Positions 1 to 8,230 of a stretch of DNA of 33,224 nucleotides are shown here, in pieces; position 1 is the stretch's first letter, and each line of letters begins with the position of its first letter. The notes below the pieces were generated by a model that did no database searches, had not been told where the DNA came from, and worked only from the letters and a program-made list of their open reading frames with translations. Source of the DNA: Gammaproteobacteria bacterium (GTDB lineage Bacteria > Pseudomonadota > Gammaproteobacteria > Pseudomonadales > Oceanobacteraceae); NCBI GenBank assembly GCA_013373125.1, contig JABXIK010000098.1, positions 1 through 33,224 of the forward strand, read 5' to 3'. A program made the position numbers and the translations under genes.

Positions 1-194
1 GCTTGTGCCTCATTATGGTCGTGCGTGGCCATCAAAGGTTTTTGAATTCCGAGGTGATTCAACAGCTTTTTAGTGTGTCGGGTATCTTCTGCAGCGATAA
101 TATCCACCATTTCGAGAACCTGTTGTGCTCGAAGTGTGATATCAGCCAAATTTCCTATGGGAGTAGCCACCACATAGAGCTGATTTTCTGCCAT
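1..194 (-). CDS. rsmI: 16S rRNA (cytidine-2'-O)-methyltransferase RsmI, N-terminal part
   Basis: Only the first 64 codons are inside the window; the gene runs off the left edge. Read on the minus strand from the ATG at 194, the protein begins [20 protein letters not shown] and continues with an [12 protein letters not shown] segment. Both are hallmark N-terminal motifs of the RsmI/YraL family of tetrapyrrole-methylase-fold enzymes, which 2'-O-methylate C1402 of 16S rRNA at the ribosomal P site using S-adenosylmethionine. A purine-rich AAGGCGGG lies just upstream of the ATG. It is divergent from lpoA, with only 38 bases between the two start codons, as in E. coli (rsmI/lpoA). Identity is secure from these motifs and the neighbour; the C-terminal half cannot be assessed. 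Confidence 0.93.
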   Translation of the reverse strand, partial: MAENQLYVVATPIGNLADITLRAQQVLEMVDIIAAEDTRHTKKLLNHLGIQKPLMATHDHNEAQ

Positions 195-232
195 AATGCC
201 CGCCTTGATCTTATGTTTGATACTGAATAATT

Positions 233-2023
233 ATGTTGAATCTACGCCACGCTATTCTTGCACTGCTGATCATCTTATTAGGGGCCTGTTCTTCCACCCC
301 GCAGCAACCGCAATCCACAGCCTTAAATCTCTCTAGCGACAGCGCATTATCATCTATTGAGCAGCTAATCGCTAACCAACGTTATGTGGATGCGGAAAAT
401 GCTTTGCAAAAAATCGACATTTACAGTTTAAGCGAACTGGAACAAATTCAATTTTATTGGCTAAGCGCCAACCTTGCGGTGCAACTAGGTCGCGGCGATG
501 CCGCCATCACCGCTTTAAACGCAGTGGCACCTGGTGACTTTAACCAGCTCACAGGTCTTAATCCCAATGCACCAGGATTCTTACGTGCAAACGCCTTACA
601 CCTGAAAGGGGAGTTCATCGCCAGTGCGCGTGAGCGCATGTTCTTAGCCGGCGTACTATCCGGAGATGAATACGACGTTAATCATCAGGCCATATGGAAT
701 AGCTTACTCCAAGCATCCGATTCAGATTTAGAAAGCTTCGCTGCAAAATCCAGCACGCAAATTTTTAAAGGCTGGCTTGAACTGGCTTTGATCATCAAAC
801 GCAACCAGATCGACTTAGATCGTCAATTAAGTAGCTTGCGTCTATGGCAAGCCCAATATGACAACCACCCTGCTGCCAAAGAATTACCAGGCGGCTTAGA
901 TCAATTAGAAGAATACATTGAAAGTAAAGCCAACTACATTGCTTTAATGGTTCCACTATCCGGCAAACTCGCCGTAACTGGCAAGGCTGTGCGCGATGGT
1001 TTATTTGCCGCTTACTACCAAGCTAAACAAGCCGGCGCACAAGTCCCTGAAATAAAAGTTTACGACACAGCCAAAAGCCGTGACTTTTGGAGCCTGTATA
1101 AACAAGCAATTCTTGATGGCAATGAGTTGATCATTGGCCCATTGGAAAAACAATACGTAGAACGTTTACAACAAGAGTCTCGTCTACCTGTTCCCACTCT
1201 TGCTTTAAATTACGGCAACCGTGATGCCAGTGAGAATCCAAGCCAACTTTACCAATACGGTTTGGCAGTGGAAGACGAAGCACAATTGGCCGCTGCCTAT
1301 GCACGTCAACAGGGCTACAAAAGCGCCATCGCCCTCATGCCAAAAGGTCCATGGGGTGAGCGAGTATTCAAGCGCTTTAGCGATACCTGGCAGGCACAAG
1401 GCGGGCAACTAATCGAAGCGCAATTCTTCAACGGTGACGGCGATTACAACAAGGTGATTAGCCGTTTGTTTGCCATTGACGATAGCGAAGCACGCGCACG
1501 CCAAATTCGCCGCCAAATCGGCGTGGGCATGGAATTCCAAGCTCGCCGTCGCCAAGATGTAGACTTTATATTTGTGGCCGCACTACCCAAACAGGCCCGT
1601 CAAATTAAACCCACCTTAGCATTCAATTTCGCTAAGGACATTCCAATGATTGCCACGTCGCAAATTTATTCTGGTATTCCTTCTCGCTCCAAGGATCGTG
1701 ATTTAAACGATGTCATCTTCTGTGACATTCCATGGATGCTAGAGAAAGGACCGTTACGTAAACAAGTTCAAAATTTGTGGCCACAAGCCAAAGGCAGCCT
1801 TGACCGTCTTTACGCATTAGGTGTGGATGCGTTTCATTTATACCCACGCCTAGGTCAAATTAAAGTTTTAAAATACAGCTCCATACAAGGGGAGACCGGC
1901 AGTTTAGCCATGGATGAATACGGACAAATCATCCGCACTCTGCCCTTTGCCAAATTTGAAAATGGCTTAGCCAAGAAGACACAAGGATACGTGCAAAATG
2001 TGGAGCGCCCGCAAGGTATTTAA
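233..2023 (+). CDS. lpoA: Penicillin-binding protein activator LpoA (outer-membrane lipoprotein)
   Basis: A 596-residue lipoprotein. The N-terminus is hydrophobic and ends in the lipobox LLGAC, so Cys19 is the predicted lipidated residue after signal peptidase II cleavage; the next residues (SS) predict outer-membrane sorting. Residues about 35-230 look like a helical TPR-type domain. The remainder (from about IALMVPLSGKLAVTGKAVRDG) is a periplasmic-binding-protein-like domain, the LpoA/YraM architecture. In the family, LpoA reaches through the periplasm to activate the bifunctional peptidoglycan synthase PBP1A. It is shorter than E. coli LpoA (678 residues). No clear Shine-Dalgarno sequence precedes the ATG. 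The 3' end overlaps yraN by 26 bases, indicating co-transcription and probable translational coupling. Confidence 0.93.
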   Translation: MLNLRHAILALLIILLGACSSTPQQPQSTALNLSSDSALSSIEQLIANQRYVDAENALQKIDIYSLSELEQIQFYWLSANLAVQLGRGDAAITALNAVAPGDFNQLTGLNPNAPGFLRANALHLKGEFIASARERMFLAGVLSGDEYDVNHQAIWNSLLQASDSDLESFAAKSSTQIFKGWLELALIIKRNQIDLDRQLSSLRLWQAQYDNHPAAKELPGGLDQLEEYIESKANYIALMVPLSGKLAVTGKAVRDGLFAAYYQAKQAGAQVPEIKVYDTAKSRDFWSLYKQAILDGNELIIGPLEKQYVERLQQESRLPVPTLALNYGNRDASENPSQLYQYGLAVEDEAQLAAAYARQQGYKSAIALMPKGPWGERVFKRFSDTWQAQGGQLIEAQFFNGDGDYNKVISRLFAIDDSEARARQIRRQIGVGMEFQARRRQDVDFIFVAALPKQARQIKPTLAFNFAKDIPMIATSQIYSGIPSRSKDRDLNDVIFCDIPWMLEKGPLRKQVQNLWPQAKGSLDRLYALGVDAFHLYPRLGQIKVLKYSSIQGETGSLAMDEYGQIIRTLPFAKFENGLAKKTQGYVQNVERPQGI

Positions 2024-2375
2024 TAAACGCGCCCAAGGGGAAGTTTTTGAACAATTGGCTCTGAGCTACCTCAAACAACAAGGCTTAACGTTCATCTCGC
2101 AAAATGTGAACTTTAAGGGCGGCGAGATAGACTTAATTATGAGTGATGACACGCGCCTCGTATTTGTGGAAGTGCGTTATCGCAAGAATCGACAATTCGG
2201 TGGCGCTGCCGCCAGTGTTGGTACTCAAAAACAGCAGCGACTAGTTAAAGCTGCTCAGTTGTATTTACAAAAGCACTATGGAAATTCACCTCCAAGTTGC
2301 CGCTTTGATGTAGTGGCGATTGAAGGGGACGAGCCAGACTACCAAATAAATTGGTTAAAGAACGCAATTAGCTGA
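1998..2375 (+). CDS. yraN: YraN family (UPF0102) endonuclease-fold protein
   Basis: A 125-residue protein with the UPF0102 pattern: an N-terminal RAQGEVFEQLALSYL helix, then GGEIDLIM, then LVFVEVRYR, FGGAAASV and a C-terminal CRFDVVAIEG. The E...D...EVR arrangement is the active-site pattern of the PD-(D/E)XK (Holliday-junction-resolvase-like) nuclease fold. The biological role in bacteria is not established, so nuclease activity is inferred from fold only. The start lies inside lpoA (26-base overlap, different frame). The order rsmI-lpoA-yraN-gmhA/diaA is widely conserved in gammaproteobacteria, supporting both the call and the start. Confidence 0.9.
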   Translation: MWSARKVFNKRAQGEVFEQLALSYLKQQGLTFISQNVNFKGGEIDLIMSDDTRLVFVEVRYRKNRQFGGAAASVGTQKQQRLVKAAQLYLQKHYGNSPPSCRFDVVAIEGDEPDYQINWLKNAIS

Positions 2376-2402
2376 AATTTCCACTCTAGTCATTCTGAAT
2401 AA

Positions 2403-3032
<630 letters not shown>

Positions 3033-3049
3033 ATGTATTTCACAAAAAG

Positions 3050-3091
3050 CGCGCATAAAAAAAGCAGCCTAGGCTGCTTTTTTTATGCGCG
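3050..3091. terminator. Bidirectional rho-independent terminator (perfect palindrome)
   Basis: A 42-base perfect palindrome: 21-base arms 3050-3070 and 3071-3091. The core GC-rich stem AAAGCAGCC/GGCTGCTTT is flanked by A7 and T7 tracts, so it presents a hairpin plus U-tract on both strands. It lies between the stop codons of the convergent genes gmhA (plus, 3032) and sspB (minus, 3106), so it should terminate both. Confidence 0.92.
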
Positions 3092-3105
3092 TGAATTAAA
3101 TCTCT

Positions 3106-3516
3106 TTACTTCACGACAGTAAGTGAAGGTCGACCACTTGGCTTATCTTGAGGCTTCTCAGATTTTGGCTTAGTCGTCGGTTGAGGATCATTAGGGTCTG
3201 GCGCACCCGCTTCATTGCCAAATACCATGCCTTCACCGGTTTCTTTGGCATAAATCGCCAATACCGCCACAATCGGCACGTAAATGTTTTGCGTTACACC
3301 TGCAAAACGGGCATTGAAGCTCATGGCTTCGTTATTAATCATCAAACCTTGCACCGCACTCGGACTGATATTCAGCACGATTTGCCCATCATTAACGTAT
3401 TCTTGCGGTACTTGCACGCCTAGAATATTGGCATCCACCAATACATAGGGAGTGGATTCGTTATCTAAAACCCACTCAAATAGCGCTCGCATTAAATAAG
3501 GGCGACTCGGTGTCAT
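3106..3516 (-). CDS. sspB: ClpXP protease specificity-enhancing factor SspB
   Basis: A 136-residue adaptor that delivers ssrA-tagged and some other substrates to ClpXP. Residues 1-105 form the substrate-binding domain ([57 protein letters not shown]). A low-complexity Pro/Lys/Asp linker follows, then the C-terminal RPSLTVVK, which matches the ClpX-docking (XB) tail of the family. The ATG overlaps the sspA stop codon as ATGA (3513-3516), so the two are translationally coupled, as in the conserved sspAB operon. Downstream is the bidirectional palindrome terminator. Confidence 0.96.
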   Translation of the reverse strand: MTPSRPYLMRALFEWVLDNESTPYVLVDANILGVQVPQEYVNDGQIVLNISPSAVQGLMINNEAMSFNARFAGVTQNIYVPIVAVLAIYAKETGEGMVFGNEAGAPDPNDPQPTTKPKSEKPQDKPSGRPSLTVVK

Positions 3517-4142
3517 TCACGCATTTCCTGTTCAGCTTCAGATAAGCTTGCTTGGAAAGATTCACGTTCAAATAAACGCTCCATGTAAGCATGCAGATCT
3601 TTCGTTTGCTTCTCAGGTAGCTCGATACCCATAACAGGCAAACGCCACAATAAAGGCGCCGTACAGCAATCAACGATGCTGTACTCATCACTCATGAAGA
3701 ATGGCTTCTCAGCAAAGATTGGAGAAGTACTGATCAAACTTTCACGCAATTCTTTACGCGCTTTAGTCACAGCCGCATCATCTTTGTTAGCAAGAATGAT
3801 ATCTGCTAAAGAGCACCAATCACGCTGAATACGATACAACCACAAACGGCTTTCAGCACGGGCCACAGGATACACAGGTAACAGTGGTGGATGTGGGAAA
3901 CGTTCATCTAGGTATTCCATCATGATGCTTGGCTCATACAAAACCAATTCACGGTCAACCAAAGTTGGAACGCTGTTGTATGGATTTAACGACGCTAGAT
4001 CTTCTGGTGGATTTAATGGATCCACATCATGAATTTCTACCGCTACACCCTTTTCCGCTAAAACAATGCGGACACGGTGGCAATAATGATCACTACCATC
4101 AGAAAAGAAGGTCATGGAAGAGCGCTTAGCCACTACACCCAT
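3513..4142 (-). CDS. sspA: Stringent starvation protein A (GST-fold RNA polymerase-associated regulator)
   Basis: A 209-residue protein starting [20 protein letters not shown], with a thioredoxin-like N-terminal domain ([39 protein letters not shown]) and a helical C-terminal domain ([39 protein letters not shown]). This is the SspA glutathione-S-transferase fold, which binds RNA polymerase and alters transcription in starvation and stationary phase rather than conjugating glutathione. The ATG at 4142 was preferred over an upstream in-frame GTG at 4157 because GGTGAGG lies at the proper distance before it. It is coupled to sspB by an ATGA overlap. A -10-like TATAAT lies in the loop of the terminator just upstream (4184-4189). 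Confidence 0.95.
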   Translation of the reverse strand: MGVVAKRSSMTFFSDGSDHYCHRVRIVLAEKGVAVEIHDVDPLNPPEDLASLNPYNSVPTLVDRELVLYEPSIMMEYLDERFPHPPLLPVYPVARAESRLWLYRIQRDWCSLADIILANKDDAAVTKARKELRESLISTSPIFAEKPFFMSDEYSIVDCCTAPLLWRLPVMGIELPEKQTKDLHAYMERLFERESFQASLSEAEQEMRE

Positions 4143-4165
4143 ATAGGTTTTCCTCACCTTAAAAA

Positions 4166-4201
4166 CAAAAAAATCGGCGCCTGATTATACACCAGACGCC
4201 G
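4166..4201 (-). terminator. Rho-independent terminator of petABC, with a -10 box in its loop
   Basis: On the minus strand the arm CGGCGTCTG (4201-4193) pairs with CAGGCGCCG (4183-4175), giving nine pairs with one G-U, followed by a T7 run (4173-4167). It lies about 110 bases after petC and before sspA. The nine-base loop contains TATAAT (4189-4184), a perfect -10 hexamer for sspA; the -35 region at the right spacing is poor. Confidence 0.75.
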
Positions 4202-4311
4202 AGTTTTGTGGGATTTATATTCAATGAAAGACGATCAATCCCGAAAATATCGCACTAAAAATCATGATTTTGGGTTAATCCTTCAAAAAAGAACCAACCC
4301 TTATCGTGCTC

Positions 4312-5097
4312 TTAGTGAATACCGCGCCAAAATTCGCGGTTTAGGTAGTACACAGGTACGAACAAGATGGCTAGGAATAACAACACCCAGAAACCAATCT
4401 CTTTACGATCAAGCGCCATTGGCTCGCCCATGTACACAAGGAAGTTCGTGATATCTGCAACTGCTTTATCGTATTCAGCTGCATTCAACTGCCCTTCCTC
4501 TTCAAGGTATAACACCTCATTTGGGTGACCTTCGTGGTTAGTGCGCGCACAAGAGTCTTCTTTCAGCTCTTGACCTGTTAGAGGATCGAAACCGATCACA
4601 ACAGGCGCACAACCTTTCACTTGCTTACCTTGTAGGCCTTCTAGTACGTGAGGCATACCCACGTCTTTGAATACCGCGTTGTTAACGCCATAAGGACGAG
4701 TTTCGTCGGCATAGAAACTACGTAGGTAGGTGTAAACCCAATCTGCACCACGTACACGGGCAACCAGAGTTAAATCTGGAGGCGTGGCACCAAACCATTG
4801 CTTAGAATCTTCTGGACGCATTGCGATTTCCATCAGATTACCAATTTTGGTTTCAGCGAATACTAGGTTTTCCATCATTAGATCTTCAGGAATACCTAGG
4901 TCACGTGCTACTCGGTTATAACGAGCAAACTTAGTGCTGTGACAACCCATGCAGTAGTTAGTGAACAATTGTGCACCACGCTGCAAAGACGCTTTATCTT
5001 CCAAATCCACCTTCATGTCATCAAGGTGCACATTACCACCGGCTGCCAGTACAAAACTTGGCAAAAGGGCAAAAATAACTGCAATTAACGATTTCAT
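4312..5097 (-). CDS. petC: Ubiquinol-cytochrome c reductase, cytochrome c1 subunit
   Basis: A 261-residue cytochrome c1 of the bc1 complex, which accepts electrons from the Rieske protein and passes them to soluble cytochrome c on the periplasmic side. It has a Sec signal peptide (MKSLIAVIFALLPSFVLAAG), a single haem c motif CMGCH (Cys49, Cys52, His53), and a C-terminal membrane anchor at about 236-254 followed by the short basic tail NREFWRGIH. The start codon overlaps the petB stop as TAATG (one shared base), so translation is coupled. Unlike some relatives (for example Bradyrhizobium), cytochromes b and c1 are separate genes rather than a fusion. Confidence 0.96.
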   Translation of the reverse strand: MKSLIAVIFALLPSFVLAAGGNVHLDDMKVDLEDKASLQRGAQLFTNYCMGCHSTKFARYNRVARDLGIPEDLMMENLVFAETKIGNLMEIAMRPEDSKQWFGATPPDLTLVARVRGADWVYTYLRSFYADETRPYGVNNAVFKDVGMPHVLEGLQGKQVKGCAPVVIGFDPLTGQELKEDSCARTNHEGHPNEVLYLEEEGQLNAAEYDKAVADITNFLVYMGEPMALDRKEIGFWVLLFLAILFVPVYYLNREFWRGIH

Positions 5098-6317
5098 TAG
5101 CCTGTTACCCTCTCTGGAACGGGTTTTGTTTTTTCCTTAGCAGAGATAAATGGCAGGGTAATGAACCAACCGAAGTAAACCACGGTGCCAATCATACCAA
5201 GGGTCTTATAAATACCAGACGCTGGTTGAGTACCTAACCAAGTTAGTAGGATGAAGAACAAACCAAATACCACTAGGTTGATACGGGAGATCCAGCCTTT
5301 GTAACGCCAAGATTTAACTGGGCTACGATCCAACCAAGGTAGTACGAACAGAATAGCAATCGCAGCACCCATTAGGATAACGCCGCCTAGCTTATCTGGA
5401 ACCACACGTAGGATGGTGTAGAACGCACCGAAGTACCACACAGGAGCGATGTGCTCAGGGGTCTTCAAGCCGTTTGCTTGTTCAAAGTTTGCGTGTTCTA
5501 AGAAGTAACCATTACCTTCTGGCCAGAAGAAGATGACGAAACAGAATACGAATAGGAATACAACGATACCCACCAAGTCATGCACAGTGTAATAAGGGTG
5601 GAATGGAATACCGTCTAATGGACGACCTTCTTCATCTTTGTACTTCTTAATATCAACACCGTCAGGGTTGTTAGAACCCACTTCGTGTAGAGCAACAATG
5701 TGCATAAACACAAGAGCAACAATAACAAGTGGTAACGCAATGACGTGCAATGCGAAGAAACGGTTCAAAGTGATACCAGAAATTAGGAAGTCACCTTTAA
5801 TCCAGGTTACAAGATCATCACCCACTACTGGAATCGCACCAAATAGAGAAATGATTACCTGTGCACCCCAGTAAGACATTTGACCCCAAGGCAGTACGTA
5901 ACCCATGAAGGCTTCTGCCATCAACATTAGGTAAATGAACATACCGAAGATCCAGATCAACTCACGCGGCTTCTGGTATGAACCGTACATCAAGCCACGG
6001 AACATATGCATATAAACCACTAAGAAGAAGAACGAGGCGCCAGTTGAATGCATGTAGCGAATCAACCAACCTAACTCAACGTCACGCATGATGTATTCTA
6101 CAGACGCGAACGCTTGCTCAGCAGATGGCGTGAAAGACATGGTCAACCAAACACCTGTTAGGATTTGGTTGGCTAGCATCAAGAAAGAAAATACACCAAA
6201 GAAGTACCAGAAGTTTAGGTTCTTAGGTGCATAGTACTTTGACATATGCTTTTCGAAGGTGGCGGTAACCGGTAAACGGTGATCAATCCAGCCCATGAAC
6301 GCTTGTAACTTGTTCAT
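5097..6317 (-). CDS. petB: Ubiquinol-cytochrome c reductase, cytochrome b subunit
   Basis: A 406-residue, roughly eight-helix inner-membrane protein carrying haems bL and bH and the quinol sites. Haem ligand candidates are His90/His104 (RYMH and YMH) and His191/His206 (ALH and FMH); the second pair is one residue further apart than the first. The Qo-site motif, PEWY in mitochondria, reads PVWY here (residues 292-295). GYVLPWGQMSYWGAQV near 139-154 and VGSNNPDG near 213-220 are also typical. The gene overlaps petA and petC by one base each (TAATG), so the three are one coupled operon. Confidence 0.96.
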   Translation of the reverse strand: MNKLQAFMGWIDHRLPVTATFEKHMSKYYAPKNLNFWYFFGVFSFLMLANQILTGVWLTMSFTPSAEQAFASVEYIMRDVELGWLIRYMHSTGASFFFLVVYMHMFRGLMYGSYQKPRELIWIFGMFIYLMLMAEAFMGYVLPWGQMSYWGAQVIISLFGAIPVVGDDLVTWIKGDFLISGITLNRFFALHVIALPLVIVALVFMHIVALHEVGSNNPDGVDIKKYKDEEGRPLDGIPFHPYYTVHDLVGIVVFLFVFCFVIFFWPEGNGYFLEHANFEQANGLKTPEHIAPVWYFGAFYTILRVVPDKLGGVILMGAAIAILFVLPWLDRSPVKSWRYKGWISRINLVVFGLFFILLTWLGTQPASGIYKTLGMIGTVVYFGWFITLPFISAKEKTKPVPERVTG

Positions 6318-6913
6318 TATGAATTCTCCTCATCCACACCAATAATTACGGTGTTCTCATCCACGTAAGAATAAGGTGGTACTTTTAGGTTTTTACCAGC
6401 AGGAGAACCTTTATATACACGACCAGCCAAGTCGAAACGAGAACCGTGACAAGGACAGAAGAAGCCACCAATCCAGTTTTCTTGGAATGGTTGAGGTTCA
6501 ACTTCTGGGAAATATTTAGGAGCACAACCAAGGTGAGTACATACACCTTCAATTACGGCAATCTCAGGCTTTAAAGAACGCTGTGTGTTCTTAGCGTAAG
6601 AAGGTTGCTGACCTTCATCTGTATTTTCTGGATCTTTTAGATCATCGCTGTTGGTTTCCAATAAACCGATGGTTTCTTCCGTACGACGGAACAAATAAAC
6701 CGGCTTACCACGCCATTCCACAACGATCATAGCGCCTGGCTCGATCTTGCTTACATCTGCTTTTGCAGGTGCGCCGGCCGCCTTCGCCTTTTCACTTGGA
6801 TTCCAAGATTTAACAAAGGGCACTGCTACGCCCACAGCACCAATACCACCACCCACCGCGGTTGTTGCGATGAGGAAGCGGCGTCGGCCTGTATTTACGC
6901 CATCATTGCTCAT
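6317..6913 (-). CDS. petA: Ubiquinol-cytochrome c reductase, Rieske iron-sulfur subunit
   Basis: A 198-residue Rieske protein. The N-terminus carries a twin-arginine motif (GRRRFLIA, residues 9-16) before one hydrophobic segment (about 15-35), consistent with Tat export and retention as a membrane anchor. The 2Fe-2S ligands are visible in CTHLGC (Cys125, His127) and CPCHGS (Cys153, His156), with Cys130 and Cys155 as the disulfide pair. It transfers electrons from quinol to cytochrome c1. GGGAG lies nine bases before the ATG. It is the first gene of petABC; the upstream gap holds a 13-base inverted repeat (7003-7015) but no clear sigma-70 promoter. Confidence 0.96.
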   Translation of the reverse strand: MSNDGVNTGRRRFLIATTAVGGGIGAVGVAVPFVKSWNPSEKAKAAGAPAKADVSKIEPGAMIVVEWRGKPVYLFRRTEETIGLLETNSDDLKDPENTDEGQQPSYAKNTQRSLKPEIAVIEGVCTHLGCAPKYFPEVEPQPFQENWIGGFFCPCHGSRFDLAGRVYKGSPAGKNLKVPPYSYVDENTVIIGVDEENS

Positions 6914-7002
6914 TCTGGCATTCTCCCATCAACTTTTTTTAAATTCTGTGCAGCCAAGACACTTTGAATAACATACTTTGCTGAAACAACCAGCATATAA
7001 TT

Positions 7003-7015
7003 CAGAGAATCTCTG
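7003..7015. repeat. 13-base inverted repeat upstream of petA
   Basis: CAGAGA-A-TCTCTG: perfect 6-base arms around one central base, about 90 bases before the petA start. It could be a dimeric regulator site or a small leader hairpin. No regulator is recognised from it. Confidence 0.4.
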
Positions 7016-7159
7016 GTTTTAACCCGACAATCCTTAACTAAAGCACAAACACAAGGACTGGGGAAAAAATCGGCCCAAATAGTAATGAAATGTCGTGCCC
7101 CTTACAAGGAGCCAAGTCAATTTCCTGCGGGTTTTATTAACATAACCCTTTGTTTTAGA

Positions 7160-7197
7160 TAAAAAAAAACGCCCAGACAAAAATCTGAGCGTTTTTC
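7160..7197 (-). terminator. Rho-independent terminator of rplM-rpsI
   Basis: On the minus strand ACGCTCAGA pairs with TCTGGGCGT around a six-base loop (one wobble pair), followed by a run of T. It begins about 20 bases after the rpsI stop codon. Confidence 0.92.
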
Positions 7198-7217
7198 GAC
7201 AAATCTGCCAAACGCGA

Positions 7218-7610
7218 TTAACGCTTGGAGAATTGTGGTTTCTTACGAGCTTTGCGTAGACCCACTTTCTTACGCTCAACTTCACGGTCGTCACGAGTAA
7301 CGTAACCCGCAGCGCGTAGAGAAGGACGTAGAGTCTCGTCGAATTCCATCAATGCACGAGTGATGCCGTGACGGATCGCACCCGCTTGACCAGAAGCACC
7401 ACCACCTTTAACAGTGATGTACAGGTCAAATTTTTCAGTGCTTTCAGTTAACACTAGCGGCTGACGTACTACCATGCGTGAAGTTTCACGACCGAAGTAT
7501 TCGTCTAGTGGACGCTTGTTGATAACGATTTGGCCAGAACCAGGACGCAAGAAAACGCGCGCGCTGGAAGATTTACGACGGCCAGTACCATAATATTGTG
7601 TTGCAGCCAT
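7218..7610 (-). CDS. rpsI: 30S ribosomal protein S9
   Basis: A 130-residue S9 with the family start [19 protein letters not shown], the central [17 protein letters not shown], the [25 protein letters not shown] segment and the invariant C-terminal SKR, whose basic tail reaches the P-site tRNA. GGGGATTATC precedes the ATG. It lies ten bases downstream of rplM, the universal rplM-rpsI pair, and is followed by a strong terminator. Confidence 0.98.
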   Translation of the reverse strand: MAATQYYGTGRRKSSSARVFLRPGSGQIVINKRPLDEYFGRETSRMVVRQPLVLTESTEKFDLYITVKGGGASGQAGAIRHGITRALMEFDETLRPSLRAAGYVTRDDREVERKKVGLRKARKKPQFSKR

Positions 7611-7620
7611 GATAATCCCC

Positions 7621-8049
7621 TTAAACCTTCAATTCTTTTGGTTGTTGTGCAGCGTGTGGATGCTCAGTACCAGCATACACTTTCAATTTGGTGTACATTG
7701 CACGACCAAGAGGGTTCTTAGGAAGCATGCCTTTAACAGCTAGCTCAATAACACGACCAGGCTTACGCTCTTGAAGGTCAGTGAAGTTGATTTCACGTAG
7801 ACCACCAGGATAACCAGTGTGACGGTAGTACATCTTGTCCTGAGCTTTCGCACCAGTTACCGCTACTTTGTCAGCATTGATAACAACGATGTAATCACCA
7901 GTATCAACGTGAGGTGTGTATTCAGGCTTGTGTTTGCCACGTAAACGAGAAGCAATTTCAGTCGCCAAACGACCTAGAGCAACGCCTTCAGCGTCGATCA
8001 CCAACCACTCACGTTTTACGGTTTCAGGTTTTGCAGTATATGTTTTCAT
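7621..8049 (-). CDS. rplM: 50S ribosomal protein L13
   Basis: A 142-residue L13, the usual length, beginning [20 protein letters not shown] and containing [38 protein letters not shown] and [22 protein letters not shown]13 is an early 23S rRNA assembly protein and, in E. coli, represses its own mRNA. The leader upstream (8050-8150) has a strong -10 box and a two-tier stem consistent with such autoregulation. It is the first gene of the two-gene rplM-rpsI operon. Confidence 0.98.
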   Translation of the reverse strand: MKTYTAKPETVKREWLVIDAEGVALGRLATEIASRLRGKHKPEYTPHVDTGDYIVVINADKVAVTGAKAQDKMYYRHTGYPGGLREINFTDLQERKPGRVIELAVKGMLPKNPLGRAMYTKLKVYAGTEHPHAAQQPKELKV

Positions 8050-8076
8050 AATCTTTTCTATATCGCCTAATCAGAC

Positions 8077-8114
8077 TGTTACCAACTTCGACCGATCTAA
8101 ATCGGCAGGTAACA
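8077..8114 (-). promoter_or_regulatory. Structured rplM leader, candidate L13 autoregulatory element
   Basis: On the minus strand, TGTTACC (8114-8108) pairs perfectly with GGTAACA (8083-8077). Between them lies an internal hairpin CCGAT-TTAG-ATCGG (8105-8092). The structure sits in the roughly 100-base leader between the -10 box and the L13 start. Autogenous control by L13 is known for the E. coli rplM operon; that this structure is the L13 target is inferred. Confidence 0.55.
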
Positions 8115-8153
8115 CCGTTTTAGGGCTTCGTCTTGGGGAAACGATGGCGGCGG

Positions 8154-8159
8154 ATTATA
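8154..8159 (-). promoter_or_regulatory. -10 box of the rplM-rpsI promoter
   Basis: A perfect TATAAT on the minus strand followed by a GC-rich stretch (CCGCCGCC), typical of ribosomal-protein promoters. ATGAAA lies 17 bases upstream as a partial -35. Transcription would start near 8147, leaving a leader of about 98 bases. Confidence 0.65.
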
Positions 8160-8230
8160 CGAGAATGGGAAAGGGATTTCATCTTTTTTTTCACTATTAT
8201 CTGAAACTCGATGAAAATCCCCCAAATTGG

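Larger units (their letters stand above)
6914..7217. other. Intergenic region between rpsI and petA
   Basis: About 304 bases with no supportable gene; short open frames here have no start signal or family resemblance. It holds the rplM-rpsI terminator (7160-7197), an inverted repeat (7003-7015), and must contain the petABC promoter, although no convincing -35/-10 pair is visible. A TTGACT (7120-7115, minus) lacks a matching -10; a TTAAAA/TATATG pair with 17-base spacing spanning the inverted repeat is only a weak candidate. Confidence 0.6.

Noticed and set aside
3148..3423. Open frame on the plus strand inside sspB
   Set aside because: It is antisense to a well-conserved adaptor gene, has no ribosome-binding site and no recognisable family.
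4257..4270. 14-base palindrome AAAATCATGATTTT downstream of petC
   Set aside because: AT-rich and short; too weak as a terminator and no evidence of a regulator site.
4206..4451. 81-codon plus-strand frame across the petC 3' end
   Set aside because: It overlaps the cytochrome c1 C-terminus and the petABC terminator region, with no family resemblance.
6995..7000. TATAAT on the plus strand upstream of petA
   Set aside because: No plus-strand gene follows; it is in an AT-rich stretch and has no matching -35.
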